Source: an uncultured Sphingobacteriales bacterium
Lineage (GTDB): Bacteria; Bacteroidota; Bacteroidia; Chitinophagales; Chitinophagaceae
Direction: 5' to 3'
Assembly: GCA_937991535.1 (NCBI GenBank)
Contig: CALKHN010000028.1
Coordinates: 1 to 64,000, forward strand
DNA length: 64,000 nt
Shown: one piece after another, positions 1-8,934 of the stretch
How positions within the stretch are numbered: position 1 is the first letter of the stretch
How the letters are laid out: the number at the start of each line of letters is the position of its first letter
Made by a program: the position numbers and the translations under genes
The notes under the pieces: model-generated
Database searches by the model: none
The model's input: only the letters and a program-made list of their open reading frames with translations
Told to the model about the DNA's origin: nothing

Positions 1-233
1 TAGTCTCCGCAATGTATTATCTTTAGTTTGAGGTCATTCTACCTAATCCTATAAATAAAAAGCCGCCCGCAATTACCAGTATCACTTTGTATAACGTACC
101 ATCATCCACTAATCTATACTCCTTTTTTTCACCTTACCTTCCATTCACGTAAACATTCTTTTAATACAATAATGTAAAATCAACTCGTACGCCGTATTGC
201 TTCTTTCAATTTTTAAACATCAAAACAACTATT
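1..233. other. Upstream region of the susC gene, no gene seen
   Basis: AT-rich leader before the SusC-like gene with no open frame of note. I find no perfect TAnnTTTG element; the nearest motifs, such as TAGTTTG near base 27, have the wrong spacing. Any sigma/anti-sigma pair or hybrid regulator controlling the SusC/SusD pair would lie outside the window. Confidence 0.5.
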
Positions 234-3200
234 ATGATTAAAATGCATCTACACACCTCCTATGGAGGTAAGCGCATAATGGCGTTTATTGTGGCCGTGC
301 TGTTCAGTGCCGCCCTCTTCGCCCAGCAAAATCTTACCATTTCGGGTAAGGTTGTTGCCGCATCAAACGGAAGTGCCTTATCGGGCGTAACCGTTACAGT
401 TAAAAACACACAAAATGGAACAACGACCGATGAAGCAGGAAACTTTAGCATTACAGCGCCACAGGGTGCTACGCTGGTCTTTAGTTCTGTTGGTTTCCAG
501 GAAAGCGAAGTAAAGGTAAGCAGCAATACCAGTCTTACTATAAGGCTTATTGCGGCAGACAAAGGATTGGAAGAAGTGGTAGTAGTAGGTTATGGCTCTC
601 AGCGTAAGAGAGATATTACAGCAGCCGTATCCAGCGTTAACATTGACGATTTGGGTGAACTCCCTTCGAGAAATGTTACGCAAATGATACAGGGTCAGGC
701 GCCGGGGGTTGTTGCCACGCAAAGAAACGGAACGCCAGGCGGAGAATTTGAGGTAAGGATAAGAGGTATCGGTTCCCTGGGTGCAGGAAGTTCCCCTTTA
801 TATGTTATTGACGGCTTTGCCGTTGGTACCAGTGTAGGGCAGAATCTAAATCCCAATGACATTCAAAGTATTTCTGTTTTAAAAGATGCCGCCGCCTCGG
901 CTATTTATGGCGCCCGCGGATCCAATGGCGTGGTATTGATTACCACAAAAAACGCAAAAGCAGGACAGACCAGCTTAAATCTGTCGGTTGATTATGGTAT
1001 ACAAAACGTTCCCAAATCAAGAAGAATAAAGGTATTGAACGGGGTGGAATTCGCCCAGTTCAAGAAAGATGTATTCATGGATAAAATCCGCATCCTCGAA
1101 CACAGAGAACCTTCTATTGATGAAGTTCCGGAAGGCTACCGTTACCCGGAACAAACAAAATATTCTACCAATTGGTTTAATGAAATACTCCATAATAACG
1201 CCCCTTACACTGATGTAAACCTTACGCTGTCATCGGGTAAAGGCGATGTCAATTCCCTATTATCTATAGGTTATTATAAAGAAGACGGGGCGCTTAAAGT
1301 AACGAATTATGACCGTTTTTCAGCCCGTGCGAACATATCAGGTAAAGTAAGGAATTTTATTACCCTTGGACTGAATGTAAACGGCAGTTATACAAGACAA
1401 AACCAGGCCAGCACAGACGGACGTGATGCCATTGTAGGTTCCAGCTATCTCATAGACCCCAGGGAACCGGCATACGATGAAAATGGAAAAATACGGCCTT
1501 TCATCGGGGGCAAGGACGGTGTATTTGCTTATCCCAGCCCGCTTTTCCTGCTGGAAAACTACTCCAAAAAAAGGGATATAGCCGATGTACTGTCGAACGC
1601 TTATGTTGAAGTGGCGATTTTGAAAAATTTAAAATTCCGCTCTTCGGTAAACATCAGGGTAAACTACAATACATATAAGGAGTATAAGCCTTCTACTATT
1701 GGAAGGGGGCTTTCCACCGGCACCTCCGGAGCGCCGCCTCAAATAGCCAGCGCTATTGAAATAAATGACCGGCTGCTGAATTATTCGGCGGACCAGTTGC
1801 TTACCTATGCGCCCAATATCGGCGATGATCACTCTCTGGATTTCCTTGCAGGCTTAACCGCACAGGAAGAAGTTGTAAAAAATATCAGGGGAGATGCGAA
1901 TACCTTCCCGGATGATTTGACGCCTTTTCTTAATTCAGGCGCTATCAGGTCTTCTTCTTCATACGAACTGGGCTGGAGCCTGCTGGCTTATATAGCAAGA
2001 GCAAACTATTCGTATAAAGATAAATATTTATTATCCGCCTCTTTCCGCAGAGAAGGCAGTTCCCGGTTTGGAGCTCAGAACAAATACGGAGATTTTCCTT
2101 CCGCTTCCGTAGGATGGAGGATAAGCGGAGAGGAATTTATGTCGAACGTTAACTGGGTGTCGGACCTAAAGCTAAGAGCCAGTTATGGTAAAACCGGTAA
2201 CAATGATATCGGAAACTATAACAGCCTTTCATTCCTAAGTGCGAATAATTATATTCTCAATAACTCATTTGCACCTGGTGTAGTGGTTAGTGCTTTCGCC
2301 AATTCTTCGCTGCAATGGGAAAAATCCGATCAAACGAATATTGGGCTTGATCTTTCGATGTTTCGGAATAAAGTAACGGTTACCGCCGAATACTACAACA
2401 AGCAAACCAATGATATGTTACTAAACGTAAGTATTCCCGCTATTTCAGGCTTTACTACCAGTTTAACCAATATCGGAAAAGTACAAAACAGGGGTGTGGA
2501 ACTGGCTGTTAATTACAGGGAAAGCGTTGGAGAGGTAAATATCAGATCCGGTTTCAATATCGCTTTCAACAAGAGCAAAGTGCTTGAAATTAACGGCGCC
2601 AACGATATATTATGGTTTGGTAGTTTTTATGGCGGGTACAATGTGCAAAAAGTAGGAAGGCCTATTGGTATGATCTACGGTTACGATAAGATAGGCATTT
2701 TTAACACGCAGGAAGAGATTGACAAATCGCCGAAGCAGGATGGCGTAATTCCGGGTGGTATGAAGTTCCGTGATGCCGATGGAAACGGAGAAATTACTTA
2801 CGACACCAAAGACATGGTGGAAATAGGTAACCCCAATCCCAAATTTACCTGGGGTTTAAATATTGATGCGGACTACAAGCGATTTGACTTCAACGTGTTG
2901 TTTATGGGCGCGCAGGGTTTTGATGTATACAGAAACATCGAAGCTTCCACCATGAATATGGATGGCGTATTTAATGTATTAGACAAGGCAAAAGACAGGT
3001 GGAGATCGGCTGAGAACCCCGGTACCAATCCCACAGATGTTCATGCACAGGGAGGGACGAGCTACTTCAAGTGGTCGCGTGAAAGCAGTAACAGGTATGT
3101 GTACGATGCCAGTTATGGCTGGGTAAAAAATGTAACACTTGGCTATAATTTTCCCAGAACAAAATACTTCAATAATATTCGCGTATTTGTAAGCGCCAAT

Positions 3201-3335
3201 AACCTGTTCATCATTACCAATTACCCCGGTAATAACCCGGATGTAAGCCAGAGAGGCAGCCTCCAGGGAGGAAACGATGATGAAGCGTATCCGGTTCCAA
3301 GAACCTTTGCAATAGGTGCTAAACTTAACTTTTAA
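234..3335 (+). CDS. susC: SusC/RagA-family TonB-linked outer membrane transporter
   Basis: TonB-dependent outer membrane transporter of the SusC/RagA family; with the SusD-like lipoprotein 11 bp downstream it should import a large ligand such as an oligosaccharide or peptide into the periplasm. The 1033-residue frame has a signal peptide (about 1-30, ending FAQ before QQN), a carboxypeptidase-regulatory-like beta-sandwich (about 34-112) typical of SusC, a plug domain (about 120-235, with the LYVIDG motif) and a long beta-barrel ending in phenylalanine (KLNF), as expected for an outer membrane barrel. An in-frame ATG at 279 follows a GGAGGT, but the upstream ATG gives the signal peptide its basic residues, so 234 is preferred. 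The substrate cannot be named because no degradative enzyme lies beside it. Family assignment is firm. Confidence 0.95.
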   Translation: MIKMHLHTSYGGKRIMAFIVAVLFSAALFAQQNLTISGKVVAASNGSALSGVTVTVKNTQNGTTTDEAGNFSITAPQGATLVFSSVGFQESEVKVSSNTSLTIRLIAADKGLEEVVVVGYGSQRKRDITAAVSSVNIDDLGELPSRNVTQMIQGQAPGVVATQRNGTPGGEFEVRIRGIGSLGAGSSPLYVIDGFAVGTSVGQNLNPNDIQSISVLKDAAASAIYGARGSNGVVLITTKNAKAGQTSLNLSVDYGIQNVPKSRRIKVLNGVEFAQFKKDVFMDKIRILEHREPSIDEVPEGYRYPEQTKYSTNWFNEILHNNAPYTDVNLTLSSGKGDVNSLLSIGYYKEDGALKVTNYDRFSARANISGKVRNFITLGLNVNGSYTRQNQASTDGRDAIVGSSYLIDPREPAYDENGKIRPFIGGKDGVFAYPSPLFLLENYSKKRDIADVLSNAYVEVAILKNLKFRSSVNIRVNYNTYKEYKPSTIGRGLSTGTSGAPPQIASAIEINDRLLNYSADQLLTYAPNIGDDHSLDFLAGLTAQEEVVKNIRGDANTFPDDLTPFLNSGAIRSSSSYELGWSLLAYIARANYSYKDKYLLSASFRREGSSRFGAQNKYGDFPSASVGWRISGEEFMSNVNWVSDLKLRASYGKTGNNDIGNYNSLSFLSANNYILNNSFAPGVVVSAFANSSLQWEKSDQTNIGLDLSMFRNKVTVTAEYYNKQTNDMLLNVSIPAISGFTTSLTNIGKVQNRGVELAVNYRESVGEVNIRSGFNIAFNKSKVLEINGANDILWFGSFYGGYNVQKVGRPIGMIYGYDKIGIFNTQEEIDKSPKQDGVIPGGMKFRDADGNGEITYDTKDMVEIGNPNPKFTWGLNIDADYKRFDFNVLFMGAQGFDVYRNIEASTMNMDGVFNVLDKAKDRWRSAENPGTNPTDVHAQGGTSYFKWSRESSNRYVYDASYGWVKNVTLGYNFPRTKYFNNIRVFVSANNLFIITNYPGNNPDVSQRGSLQGGNDDEAYPVPRTFAIGAKLNF

Positions 3336-3346
3336 AGCTATTACAC

Positions 3347-4852
3347 ATGAAATATTTAATCGCGATAATCAGTTTGGTCTTTTGTTCAGCTCTTTTTTCG
3401 TGCAAAAAAGATTTTTTGAACAAAACAGACCCCACCAGAATTGGTACAGGAGTATTTTACCAGGATGCGGCCCAGGTAAACCGGGCTATTAACGGCATCT
3501 ACGGCCAAATACAGGGTATTACCGGTGTTAATTACATTTTTAAAGAAATGATATCCGATAATACCACTATTGACCTCAACCCTTCCGACCGTGGCGGCGC
3601 CGCGGGATGGGAAGCTTTCGAATATTCTACCGTTAACTCAGGAAACGGAGAAATTTCGAATTTATGGAACAGGTACTACAGCGCCATGTACAATATTAAT
3701 TTAAGCCTTGAAAAATTGGCGGAATCAACTATTGATGATGCGGCAAAAAAGCCTCTCGTTGGGGAGTTAAAATTTTTGCGTGCCTTCCTGTATTTTGACC
3801 TGGTGCGCTATTTTGGCAATGTTGTGCTGGTGACCAATACCTTTAAAACGCCGGACGAAGCTTTTGAGCTGGTGAGAACCGGATCGGTAGACCAGGTATA
3901 TGCACTAATTGAAAGCGATCTTACTGACGCGGTTGCTTCACTTCCTGCCAAAGCAGATCAGCCTGCGGCGTTAAAAGGACGTGCCACAAAAGGGGCTGCG
4001 CTTGCAATGCTGGGAGAAATGTATTTAACCGTTAAAAAGTATCCGGAAGCGGTAAGTACGCTGCAGAGTATATTGTCAATGGGCTACAGTTTAATACCGG
4101 ATTATGCGGATGTTTTCAGCACAGAGAATAAAAACAATGCAGAGTCTGTTTTTGAAATACAATACCAGGGCAATAATGATCTCGGCGAATGGAGCAACTT
4201 CATGTATGTATTTGCCCCAAGAGAATCATCCAGTTCCATCGTTGGCTTTGCCGGCCAGGGTTTGGGTGGACGCAATATTCCCACCAACAATATGATTGCC
4301 GCTTATGAGGCCGGAGATTTACGTAAAGATGTATCACTAAAAACCGGGTTTACAAAAAATGGCGTCTTTTATCCTATCCCTTATGTTAACAAATACAATC
4401 ATGCGCATACGATTCCCGGCCGCACCAATGATAACTGGCCCATTTACAGGTATGCTGATGTATTGCTGATGCTGGCAGAGGCTATTAATGAAGCCACTGG
4501 CCCGGGTTCGGCTGAAGAATACCTGAACACGGTACGCGACAGGGCAGGACTTGATCCACTGAACGGGTTAAGCAAGGATGCTTTCAGAACCGCCGTACTC
4601 AAAGAAAGAAGGGTAGAGCTGGCATTTGAAAATCATCGCTGGTTTGATTTGAAAAGAACGATGACACCTGCAGAACTTGCTGCATTTATGAACGCGCATG
4701 GTGCGGAAGAAAAAGCAAACCCCACCGTTGCAAGAGGCGGTGTGGCTTTTAATAACTTAGATTATGTATACGAAGCCACTGAATACATTCTCCCCATCCC
4801 GGCCCCCCAAATACTGATCAATGACAAATTGGGCCAGAATGACGGGTACTAG
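3347..4852 (+). CDS. susD: RagB/SusD-family substrate-binding lipoprotein
   Basis: Surface-exposed lid lipoprotein that binds substrate above the SusC barrel. The 501-residue protein has a lipoprotein signal ending in LFSC (Cys19), then the SusD N-terminal region with the ELKFLRAFLYFDLVRYFG segment that marks the TPR-like fold. The C-terminal part carries the RYADVLLMLAEA and LAFENHRWFDLKR motifs of RagB/SusD, and the end matches the family (ILPIPAPQI then NDKLGQND). It starts 11 bp after susC and is followed by a strong terminator, so the two form one transcription unit. The ligand is unknown. Confidence 0.95.
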   Translation: MKYLIAIISLVFCSALFSCKKDFLNKTDPTRIGTGVFYQDAAQVNRAINGIYGQIQGITGVNYIFKEMISDNTTIDLNPSDRGGAAGWEAFEYSTVNSGNGEISNLWNRYYSAMYNINLSLEKLAESTIDDAAKKPLVGELKFLRAFLYFDLVRYFGNVVLVTNTFKTPDEAFELVRTGSVDQVYALIESDLTDAVASLPAKADQPAALKGRATKGAALAMLGEMYLTVKKYPEAVSTLQSILSMGYSLIPDYADVFSTENKNNAESVFEIQYQGNNDLGEWSNFMYVFAPRESSSSIVGFAGQGLGGRNIPTNNMIAAYEAGDLRKDVSLKTGFTKNGVFYPIPYVNKYNHAHTIPGRTNDNWPIYRYADVLLMLAEAINEATGPGSAEEYLNTVRDRAGLDPLNGLSKDAFRTAVLKERRVELAFENHRWFDLKRTMTPAELAAFMNAHGAEEKANPTVARGGVAFNNLDYVYEATEYILPIPAPQILINDKLGQNDGY

Positions 4853-4888
4853 TGACAAGTCAAGTAGATTATGTCTGTATGTTATCGT

Positions 4889-4953
4889 GAAAAGTGAGAA
4901 GGTGAAGGTGAGAGGCATGTCTCACTTCTCACACCAGCCTGCCGGCTGGCAGG
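4889..4953. repeat. Intergenic inverted-repeat element after susD
   Basis: Between the susD stop and its terminator lies a degenerate run built on GTGAGAAGG/GTGAAGG that meets its own complement (TCTCACTTCTCAC), followed by the palindrome CCTGCCGGCTGGCAGG at 4938-4953. Both can form hairpins. The same G-rich vocabulary recurs in other gene gaps of the window (5680, 14450, 26155, 55715, 62520). Confidence 0.6.
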
Positions 4954-5030
4954 TTTCACGTTTGACATAGCACCAGTGAACTAAGAATAAGGTAAGTGTG
5001 TTTGTAAAAATAATTACAGGGATTCCCAAA

Positions 5031-5060
5031 AAACCGTTCCGCAATGGAACGGTTTTTTTT
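5031..5060 (+). terminator. Rho-independent terminator of the susCD operon
   Basis: Ten-base perfect stem AAACCGTTCC (5031-5040) and GGAACGGTTT (5046-5055) with a five-base loop; the T run continues to 5060. Placed about 180 bp after the susD stop, it separates susCD from the converging two-component genes. Confidence 0.9.
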
Positions 5061-5145
5061 ACGGATAAACAGCGTATTCAAGCCTATTCATTTCCTGCAC
5101 AACAGGCTTTGCAACGGAACTTTTTGAAATTACAATAGGGAGGAG

Positions 5146-5571
5146 CTATTTCTTACTATCATCGCGGAACTGCTTAAAATCTTTGGCCGCGGGGGCAATG
5201 TATTTTATACCCGCAAGAATATCTTTCACCGCTTTTAAAAGTGTTTCTGGCGCAGCGTCTTTATTAAGATAACCGGAAGCCCCTGCAAGCAATACACGCA
5301 GCGCAAACTGATCTTCGGGGTAAATGCTCAATACCAGTACTGGCATCGCGGGTAACTGTTGTTTAATTATACTCAACGCCTCCAGACCACCTCCTCCCGG
5401 CATGGAAATATCTGATATCACCAGATTCCATGGTTCTGAAAAAACCATTGACAGTAAAGTTCCCTTATCATCCGCCTCCCCTATATATACGTCAGGATAT
5501 TCTTCTGTAAGTATTTGTTTAAGTCCCTTACGAATAAATTCATGATCATCTGCAATTAATATCCTGAGCAT
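5146..5571 (-). CDS. Stand-alone receiver-domain protein, paralogue of the next regulator
   Basis: Single receiver domain of 141 residues with no output domain. The acidic pair D8-D9, phosphoacceptor D54, S82 and K104 are all present, so phosphorylation is plausible. It is clearly a paralogue of the LuxR-type regulator immediately upstream (shared RILIADDH start, EEPW/SEPW segment, YPEDQ-ALRVL and AGASGYL motifs), but it stops after a short tail (residues 125-141) where the neighbour continues into a helix-turn-helix. No remnant of that domain is visible downstream. It could act as a phosphate sink or competitor for the adjacent kinase, or bind a protein partner; this is inference. It is separated from the regulator by a repeat-filled gap of 221 bp. 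Confidence 0.85.
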   Translation of the reverse strand: MLRILIADDHEFIRKGLKQILTEEYPDVYIGEADDKGTLLSMVFSEPWNLVISDISMPGGGGLEALSIIKQQLPAMPVLVLSIYPEDQFALRVLLAGASGYLNKDAAPETLLKAVKDILAGIKYIAPAAKDFKQFRDDSKK

Positions 5572-5665
5572 ACGATGTACGCGGGTTTAACGCGCACAGA
5601 AAATTAGACAACTATTACCGCTTGAGGTGTAGAGTGAAAAGCCGAAAATTTGTAGACAAACTACT

Positions 5666-5790
5666 ACAGTGAGGGTGGGTAAGAGGTAAGTGGTAAGTTG
5701 CTCAAAGCTGATAGCTGAAAGCCGACTGCTGAAAGCCGACTGCTGATAGCCGACTGCTGATAGCTCAAACCTCATACCCCATGCCTCATA
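5666..5790. repeat. 14-bp tandem repeat and degenerate octamer run
   Basis: From 5707 to 5766 a 14-bp unit, GCTGAAAGCCGACT or GCTGATAGCCGACT, is repeated: full units at 5714, 5728 and 5742, partial units on both sides. It is preceded by GGTAAG-type repeats (about 5670-5695) and followed by two copies of CCTCATAC (5771-5790). The array runs up to the stop codon of the LuxR-type regulator at 5793. An open frame crossing it on the minus strand is considered spurious. Confidence 0.75.
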
Positions 5791-5792
5791 CC

Positions 5793-6425
5793 TCAGATAA
5801 GCTTATTGTTGAGGGCATACCGTGTAAGATCGGCATTTGATTTCATATTCATTTTTTCGAGTACGCGTGCCCGGTAGGTGCTTACCGTGGTTACACTTAA
5901 TGAAAGTTGTTCTGCAATATCGGAAACAGCCTTACCCGCAGCCAGGAGTTTAAACACATCAAACTCCCGGTCTGAAAGTTTTTCGTGGAGGTCGAGTTCC
6001 TGGTTTTTGGATTCAAAGGCCTGCGCTAATTTCTCAGCTATTGAAGGTGTAATAAATTTTTTACCCAGCAAAACGGCACGGATCGCCTTAATAATATCTT
6101 CGTGAATATTATCCTTACCCAAATAGCCCGAAGCACCGGCTTTTAATACCCGCAGGGCATACTGGTCTTCGGGGTACATGCTCATAATCAGCACAGGCAG
6201 CGAAGGATAGGACAGCCTGATCTGGTGCAGCGCATCCAGGCCGCTTCGTCCGGGCATATTCAGATCACAGATTACAATATCCCATGGCTCCTCCATTAGT
6301 TTGGACATGAGTTCTTCTGTATCTTTCGCCCCGGCTAACTCTGCAGAAGGATATTCTTCATGAATCAGTTGTTTTAATCCTCTTCGTACAATAGCATGAT
6401 CGTCAGCAATAAGAATTCTCATCAT
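5793..6425 (-). CDS. NarL/FixJ-type response regulator (REC + LuxR helix-turn-helix)
   Basis: Transcriptional response regulator of 210 residues: a receiver domain (about 1-120, D8-D9 and phosphoacceptor D54 in ICDLNMPG) and a LuxR-type helix-turn-helix (about 147-205) beginning LSDREFDVFKLLAAGK and containing VTTVSTYRARVLEKM. It starts 18 bp after the stop of the histidine kinase gene, so the pair is almost certainly co-transcribed and the kinase is its cognate partner. Target genes are not evident; the divergent envelope genes at 8935-10237 are the nearest candidates. Confidence 0.92.
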   Translation of the reverse strand: MMRILIADDHAIVRRGLKQLIHEEYPSAELAGAKDTEELMSKLMEEPWDIVICDLNMPGRSGLDALHQIRLSYPSLPVLIMSMYPEDQYALRVLKAGASGYLGKDNIHEDIIKAIRAVLLGKKFITPSIAEKLAQAFESKNQELDLHEKLSDREFDVFKLLAAGKAVSDIAEQLSLSVTTVSTYRARVLEKMNMKSNADLTRYALNNKLI

Positions 6426-6443
6426 AATACCTGGTTTTCGGAT

Positions 6444-8591
6444 TTAGATAATCGTATCTTTCTTTTTCATGGGAACGAATACTTTTACCGTTGTGCCTTT
6501 CCCCGGTTGGCTTTCAATTACATATTTTCCACCCATCATCAAACTTCTTTCTTCCATTCCCAGGATACCCAGCGTACGCTTTCCATTCAGCATAGACGTA
6601 TCGAACCCTTTGCCGTTATCCCCGATATTTAATACAAGCACTTGATCCTTTTCCTGTAAATCCACCTTTACCTGCTGCGCTTGCGCATGGCGCGCAACAT
6701 TGGTAAGTGACTCCTGAAATATACGGAATAAGCCCGTTCTAATTTCAGGCAAAAGATTCAGGGCTTCAACAGGCAATCTTAATTCCACAATGATGCCGGT
6801 ATTCTTTTCAAACTCGCGCGCCTGCCATTCCATAGCCGCAACCAGACCAAGGTCGTCTAATAATGCCGGGCGCAACTCCGAACACATTCTGCGAACAGAT
6901 TTCATTGTGCCATCAATAGTATCAAGCAAACCTTTTAGCTGAGACAGTAAAATTTCATCAGAACGCTGTAATTTTTTTATAATCCATGATACATCCATTT
7001 TTAAAACGGTGAGCTGCTGCCCCAGTTCATCATGAATATCTCTTGCAATATTTTTGCGTTCTTCCTCCCTCACTTCCTGCAGATGCCCGGTAAGCATCCG
7101 TATTTGTACAAGCGATTGTTTGAGCTTTTTTTCGGATTCTATTTTTTGAGTAATATCATGAGACAAAACCAGCCTAATATCCCTGCCTTCCAGCTTCATG
7201 CTGTATGCATAGATTTCAACAAAAATAATACTCCGGTTTTTTTTGTAGTGGCGCCAAACTCCTGCATTATGATGCCCCGAAGGCTGTTCCTTCATATAGC
7301 GCAAAAAAGCATTAACCTCCGACTGGGGATGTATATCCCGCAAGTTCAGATTCAAAAATTCCTGTCTCGCGTAACCATAATGATGTACCGCCGCGGCGTT
7401 CACATCCGTTATGTTCATGTCGGGCATGGTGATCATCCACATGGGTAAAGGATTGTTCTCAAACAACAGCTTGTATTTTTTTTCTGATCCCAGTAACTGA
7501 TCCACTACGCGTTTTACTTCCAATGTGCGATCTTCAACCTGTTTGCCCAGTTCCGAATTAAACTTTGTTAACTGCGCTTCCAGTTGCTTTTGCGCGCTGA
7601 TGTCTCTAATAATAGCTACAATTCCTTTTAGCTTGCCATTATAGTCTTTTACAATCGCAGCCGAAACCAGCACGGTAGCCTGCTCACCATTCCTTTTTTG
7701 AAAACTCGTTTCTCCTTCCCAGGATTCATTTTTGAGCAGTTCCTTTACAACAACTGATTCTGTACCTTCTTCCCCGTACACAGGTTTTACAATCTTAACA
7801 ATATTTTTTCCCTGCATCTCTCCTTCGCTCCAACCTGAAAGCTTTTCTGCCTTCCGGTTCCAGCTTACTATAGCAAAATTCTTATCCGTAGAAATAACGG
7901 CATCCTTAATATGTTCCATCAGCAATGCATTGTACTGCATTGCCGCATTTGCTTTTTTACCTATCAGCACATCAATTCTTAACTTTTGGGTAAGCATAAT
8001 TATAAGCACTATCAGCAGCGCTGTTACTATATACCATGCTTTTTTGAAACCCGCCATAGCAACTGCATTGTTCGCCTGCCTTAGCTCCAGCAGCTTTTGC
8101 TCTTGCATTTCAATACCAGCTATGAGTTCATTCGTTTTGCTTAGCAGGTTTTTTACAGTATCGCTTACCATCCATTGGACTGCCTCTGCCTGCCTCTGGT
8201 TACGGCGCATAGCTATTATACTATCAGACCACAAATGAACAATTTGAATATAAGCCGAAAGCGAGTCCATTTTTTTATGCTGGAGGGAATTGCTTTTGGT
8301 AAAAGCTGCCAGTTGCTCATATTCGCTTTCAACAGCAGTATAAATTCCCGGAAGAGAAGCAAGGACACTTTCATCGCCTGTTATAACATATTCCTGTACT
8401 GCACTTTCATTCTGTTTGGTAGTGGCAAGCAATTTTTGTGTATGATACAGTGCATTTTGCGAAACGGAAATGTCCAGGAAACTTTTGTTTACCTCCGTTG
8501 ACTGTTGTATAGAAAAATAAACTGCTACAGCCACTGTAGCAGCTATGAAAAAAAGTACTAAAAGCATTATTTTCCCTGTAAACAATTGCAT
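6444..8591 (-). CDS. CHASE3/PAS sensor histidine kinase (HisKA_3 type)
   Basis: Membrane-bound sensor kinase of 715 residues. Order of parts: transmembrane helix at about 7-27; a periplasmic CHASE3-like helical sensor (about 28-180, with the YVITGDE signature); a second transmembrane helix at about 186-203; two PAS domains with PAC tails (about 220-340 and 370-490); a HisKA_3 dimerisation region with the phospho-accepting histidine H520 in ARDIHDELGQQ; and a HATPase_c domain with N, G1 (GDNGKGFD) and G2 (GILGMEER) motifs. This architecture pairs with NarL/FixJ regulators, and one follows directly. The signal sensed is unknown. Confidence 0.93.
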   Translation of the reverse strand: MQLFTGKIMLLVLFFIAATVAVAVYFSIQQSTEVNKSFLDISVSQNALYHTQKLLATTKQNESAVQEYVITGDESVLASLPGIYTAVESEYEQLAAFTKSNSLQHKKMDSLSAYIQIVHLWSDSIIAMRRNQRQAEAVQWMVSDTVKNLLSKTNELIAGIEMQEQKLLELRQANNAVAMAGFKKAWYIVTALLIVLIIMLTQKLRIDVLIGKKANAAMQYNALLMEHIKDAVISTDKNFAIVSWNRKAEKLSGWSEGEMQGKNIVKIVKPVYGEEGTESVVVKELLKNESWEGETSFQKRNGEQATVLVSAAIVKDYNGKLKGIVAIIRDISAQKQLEAQLTKFNSELGKQVEDRTLEVKRVVDQLLGSEKKYKLLFENNPLPMWMITMPDMNITDVNAAAVHHYGYARQEFLNLNLRDIHPQSEVNAFLRYMKEQPSGHHNAGVWRHYKKNRSIIFVEIYAYSMKLEGRDIRLVLSHDITQKIESEKKLKQSLVQIRMLTGHLQEVREEERKNIARDIHDELGQQLTVLKMDVSWIIKKLQRSDEILLSQLKGLLDTIDGTMKSVRRMCSELRPALLDDLGLVAAMEWQAREFEKNTGIIVELRLPVEALNLLPEIRTGLFRIFQESLTNVARHAQAQQVKVDLQEKDQVLVLNIGDNGKGFDTSMLNGKRTLGILGMEERSLMMGGKYVIESQPGKGTTVKVFVPMKKKDTII

Positions 8592-8934
8592 TTAATGAAA
8601 CAATAAAAATTGTGTACCGGTAGTGTGCATATACTCAACTTCGCTTAACGTAAGGAAATTACATAAAAACAAAACAACTTCCCTATGTATCCGCAAATAA
8701 ATCAAAAAAACAGGATGAATCTGTATTTCAGCAGGAAACAGGTAAGTAGAAACTATTACAGGAAGAATAAAAAGCTCACTATGCCGCTTCCGTTGTTCAA
8801 ATAACAAATGAAGATTTGAATATAGCTGTACCTGGTCTTAACCACCAGGCAATGTTACGGCATTGTTAAGACAGGCTATTCATGATTAAACATTACGCTT
8901 TTAATAAGGTCTGTATATGAAAACAGCATAAGCT
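8592..8934. other. Divergent intergenic region with an inverted repeat
   Basis: 343 bp between the divergent kinase and DUF4136 genes. A 71-residue minus-strand frame here has no recognisable features or plausible start context and is left out. The clearest structure is a perfect 8-bp inverted repeat, GTCTTAAC at 8835-8842 and GTTAAGAC at 8865-8872, with a second small hairpin CCTGGT/ACCAGG (8831-8849) overlapping its left arm. It lies 63 bp upstream of the DUF4136 start, a fitting place for an operator. Confidence 0.45.

Noticed and set aside
5587..5775. 62-residue minus-strand open frame
   Set aside because: It is made largely of the 14-bp tandem repeat and its flanks, so the frame is a product of repetition.
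8592..8807. 71-residue minus-strand open frame behind the CHASE3 kinase
   Set aside because: No recognisable domain or signal and an AT-rich low-complexity composition; it lies in the divergent promoter region and ends exactly where the kinase starts.
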